Shown here piece by piece: positions 63,053 through 64,000 of a stretch of DNA of 64,000 bases. Origin of the DNA: Chryseobacterium sp. FH2. Its GTDB lineage: Bacteria > Bacteroidota > Bacteroidia > Flavobacteriales > Weeksellaceae. Position 1 is the first letter of the stretch; every line of letters begins with the position of its first letter. The notes beneath the pieces are model-generated. The model was given only the letters and a program-made list of their open reading frames with translations, did not search any database and was not told where the DNA came from. The DNA lies in the NCBI RefSeq assembly GCF_001045455.1, contig NZ_LFNE01000008.1, positions 98,244 to 162,243 of the forward strand, read 5' to 3'. Both the position numbers and the translations under genes were made by a program.

Positions 63053-64000
63053 TTATTTTTTTGTCTTTCCTGTATATGTTGCTGTATCTCTATTATATTT
63101 AAAATAACCTACTCCGGGTGTATATTGATATGTACTTCCCACATTAGGATTGTAAGCTTTTCTATCTCCTGCAGGATTTAAGAAAGTCTTTTGAACCGTT
63201 AACTCTCCTGTTTTACTGTTACGAGAGACATCGAAACCTGACGGGCCCCATTCAGAACCTGGTGGATGAGAGTGTACTCTTTCCTGTCGAATTGCATCTT
63301 TTGTAATATGGAACCCCGAACCTCCTAAATTATTACTTTCAAGAACATCTGCAGCACTAGCACTTTCATTAGTAGAATGATTAGTACCTACAATATTTGT
63401 AGAAAAGCCATCAGAAAAACTAAATGTATCTTGTCCAAGCTCAACAGAGGTATTGCTAGCTGCAAATTCAAAAACCTGTGTTGCAATATCATAATTTTGT
63501 ATCTGCATATAGGTAAACTCATTTCCTCCTGCAACTCCCTCGTGACCAGGTGTATTATAAGAAACCGTTTTAGCATTTCCTATTTGCGAGTCTCCTGTAG
63601 GATTTGATTCTGACACATTTGTTCTTGCAATTTGAATAGATTTGGATTCATCTTCGTTGGTAACGGTATCATAAACATTATTGTCTTTTGTTCTTTCTAT
63701 ATTACCATTATTGAAAATCTTAATCTTATCTTCATTCTGCATTCCATCAGGGTCAACAAATCTTATCGGATTATTATAAGCGTATGTATAAGGACTCCAT
63801 CTTCTTGAAGTTTCCGCTAGTGGGTCAACAACTCCCCATCTACCGATATCCGGCATATACATCCTCGCGCCATAATCATACATTCCCGTCTCCTGCAGCT
63901 CCTTCCCATTATACTTATAATTAAAATAACTTCCCAGCTGTGCGTGACCTGTTCCGCCTATGTGGTTTAGCCCGAATGGATAATAATTATTGGTATCCGT
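63053..64000 (-). CDS. RHS protein C-terminus with JAB-like toxin tip (cassette A), partial
   Basis: The frame is open to the right edge, so the long RHS body lies outside the window. Visible core: [37 protein letters not shown]. The tip (about 200 residues) has [13 protein letters not shown], then [17 protein letters not shown]-x-H with S-x2-D eight residues later, near the JAMM zinc site (x7 is standard). No frameshift seen; this is the only cassette that could be the functional tip. Confidence 0.82.
   Translation of the reverse strand, partial: TDTNNYYPFGLNHIGGTGHAQLGSYFNYKYNGKELQETGMYDYGARMYMPDIGRWGVVDPLAETSRRWSPYTYAYNNPIRFVDPDGMQNEDKIKIFNNGNIERTKDNNVYDTVTNEDESKSIQIARTNVSESNPTGDSQIGNAKTVSYNTPGHEGVAGGNEFTYMQIQNYDIATQVFEFAASNTSVELGQDTFSFSDGFSTNIVGTNHSTNESASAADVLESNNLGGSGFHITKDAIRQERVHSHPPGSEWGPSGFDVSRNSKTGELTVQKTFLNPAGDRKAYNPNVGSTYQYTPGVGYFKYNRDTATYTGKTKK
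63836..64000. repeat. RHS-core direct repeat, copy in cassette A
   Basis: 165 bases nearly identical to 58634-58798, same orientation, ending at the window edge, so the repeat may be longer. Confidence 0.85.

Noticed and set aside
1..64000. CRISPR array, tRNA or rRNA genes
   Set aside because: No regularly spaced repeats and no cloverleaf or rRNA-like sequence recognised by eye; short tRNAs could still be missed without a scan.

Overview
The window looks like a chromosomal segment of a flavobacterium of the Chryseobacterium type. The DNA is AT-rich, promoters follow the Bacteroidota pattern TTG-N19/20-TAnnTTTG, and the gene set is typical: PorT of the type IX secretion system next to ubiE, GLPGLI proteins, DUF3857 transglutaminase-like proteins, NAD-dependent threonine dehydrogenase, and RHS proteins with C-terminal toxins. 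This assignment rests on gene content and style only.

From 1 to about 54.7 kb the window is mostly core chromosome with intact genes: envelope and periplasmic proteins (two transglutaminase-fold proteins, DctA, gamma-glutamyltransferase), lipid and quinone genes (YegS-like kinase, KAS III, UbiE, Idi), cell division and RNA genes (ZapA, 6S RNA, RNase Y), GcvT, SerA, MscL, NnrDE, Lgt, YidD, RarA, PheA, DnaA, RsmI-like. Two regulated transport modules stand out. One is a ClC-type antiporter behind a fluoride riboswitch. The other is an AraC regulator followed by a TolC-HlyD-MFS efflux operon and a siderophore-interacting flavoprotein. At 19-26 kb there are three GLPGLI paralogues, the decayed C-terminus of a grasp-with-spasm SPASM peptide maturase, a cysteine-rich peptide with a double-glycine leader, and a 110-nt imperfect hairpin of unknown nature: probably the remains of a ribosomal-peptide locus.

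From 54.8 kb to the right edge the character changes to accessory DNA. A truncated transposase N-terminus abuts a broken CHC2 zinc-finger primase gene, which ends at a perfect 29-bp inverted repeat and an XRE regulator. Then comes an array, all on the minus strand, of at least five RHS C-terminal tip cassettes. Each has a stub of the conserved RHS core, a variable toxin tip, and a candidate immunity gene 0-12 bases downstream. Three tips share a JAB/JAMM-like domain with an H-[ST]-H-P motif. Two of these are followed by paralogous exported proteins and the third by a lipoprotein, which suggests immunity outside the cytoplasm. The other two tips are different. Most core stubs are frameshifted or lack a start, so they look like displaced cassettes kept as a recombination reservoir for a full RHS gene lying beyond 64000. 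Frameshifts cluster in this accessory part and not in the core genes, which argues for real decay rather than general sequence error, although single-base indels in homopolymers need confirmation.
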